Shown here in pieces: positions 5,261-5,345 of a DNA stretch of 5,345 nucleotides. A model generated the notes under the pieces. The model did no database searches and was not told the DNA's origin. It saw only the letters and a program-made list of their open reading frames with translations. Position 1 is the stretch's first letter. Every line of letters begins with the position of its first letter. The stretch comes from JBHHZJ01 sp046758005 (GTDB lineage: Bacteria > Pseudomonadota > Alphaproteobacteria > Kiloniellales > J153), in the NCBI GenBank assembly GCA_046758005.1, contig JBHHZJ010000155.1, positions 1-5,345 of the forward strand, in the 5' to 3' direction. The position numbers and the translations under genes are program-made.

Positions 5261-5276
5261 TCGGGACATTTCCCGA
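5261..5276 (-). terminator. Small hairpin downstream of the tRNA
   Basis: TCGGGA (5261-5266), a four-base loop and TCCCGA (5271-5276) form a perfect stem starting 15 bases past the tRNA 3' end on the - strand. No U-run follows. It may serve 3' end processing or termination of the tRNA transcript. Confidence 0.3.
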
Positions 5277-5291
5277 GCCGGGCGAGCGACG

Positions 5292-5345
5292 TGGTGGGCC
5301 CGGCAGGATTCGAACCTGCGACAACGCCGTTATGAGCGGCGGGTT
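5292..5345 (-). tRNA. tRNA with anticodon CAT (Met or Ile2), partial
   Basis: Read on the - strand, the last 54 bases give the 3' two-thirds of a tRNA; the 5' end lies beyond the window. An anticodon stem CGCCG/CGGCG holds the loop CTCATAA, with anticodon CAT at 5332-5334. A five-base variable loop (TTGTC) follows, then the T arm GCAGG-TTCGAAT-CCTGC, the acceptor strand CGGGCCC, discriminator A and an encoded CCA (5294-5292). The visible D-arm end (AAC) suggests a GTTC/GAAC D stem. CAT fits elongator Met, initiator fMet or the lysidine-modified Ile2; the missing 5' third prevents a firm choice. The predicted 5' acceptor strand is GGGCCCG, fully paired at the first position, which argues against initiator tRNA. 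Confidence 0.93.

Noticed and set aside
4982..5269. Short open frame on the - strand between the tRNA and the CBS-BON gene
   Set aside because: Very Arg-rich, overlaps the end of a real gene and the hairpin region, and shows no domain.
4284..5324. Long open frame on the - strand across the CBS-BON gene, starting inside the tRNA
   Set aside because: It begins within the tRNA (its N-terminus is translated T-arm sequence) and runs opposite a well-supported gene.

Overview
The window is high-GC bacterial DNA (about two-thirds G+C by eye) with strong Shine-Dalgarno sites, a tRNA with a genome-encoded CCA and a palindromic repeat of the CCCCGC-GCAA-GCGGGG kind. Together with the protein families present, this suggests an alphaproteobacterium, perhaps Rhodospirillales- or Rhizobiales-like. 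That is inference; nothing here fixes the genus.

Layout: five protein genes, all on the + strand, and one partial tRNA on the - strand at the right edge. Positions 1-312 hold no convincing gene but carry an ~82-bp nested palindrome (38-119) and the leader of the first gene. 313-738 encodes a Tat-exported superoxide-reductase-like (desulfoferrodoxin family) protein. A strong GC hairpin follows it, then a phytanoyl-CoA dioxygenase-family Fe(II)/2-oxoglutarate oxygenase (893-1750). A less GC-rich regulatory region (1751-2046) carries a perfect 13-bp inverted repeat and a second, related palindrome lying on a possible -10 box. It drives a two-gene operon: a COG3618-type amidohydrolase (2047-3000) and, overlapping it by ATGA, a 3-hydroxyisobutyrate-dehydrogenase-family oxidoreductase (2997-3887). 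After a 438-bp gap with several hairpins comes a CBS-CBS-BON protein (4326-5021). A palindrome-rich convergent gap then leads to a tRNA with anticodon CAT (5292 to beyond 5345, - strand).

How the genes may work together: the oxygenase, amidohydrolase and dehydrogenase look like a small catabolic set (hydroxylation, then lactone or C-C/ester hydrolysis, then NAD-linked oxidation of a hydroxy acid). Only the last two are clearly co-transcribed, and the substrate cannot be read from the sequence. The Tat superoxide-reductase-like protein and the CBS-BON protein look like independent stress or housekeeping functions.

Points most worth a second look: the altered active site of the superoxide-reductase-like protein (Glu-Lys pair missing, one extra residue between two His ligands); the two-part palindromic operator upstream of the amidohydrolase operon; the Asn in place of the usual beta-8 Asp in the amidohydrolase; and the nested palindrome at 38-119. 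I see no CRISPR array, transposase, phage gene or obvious defence system.
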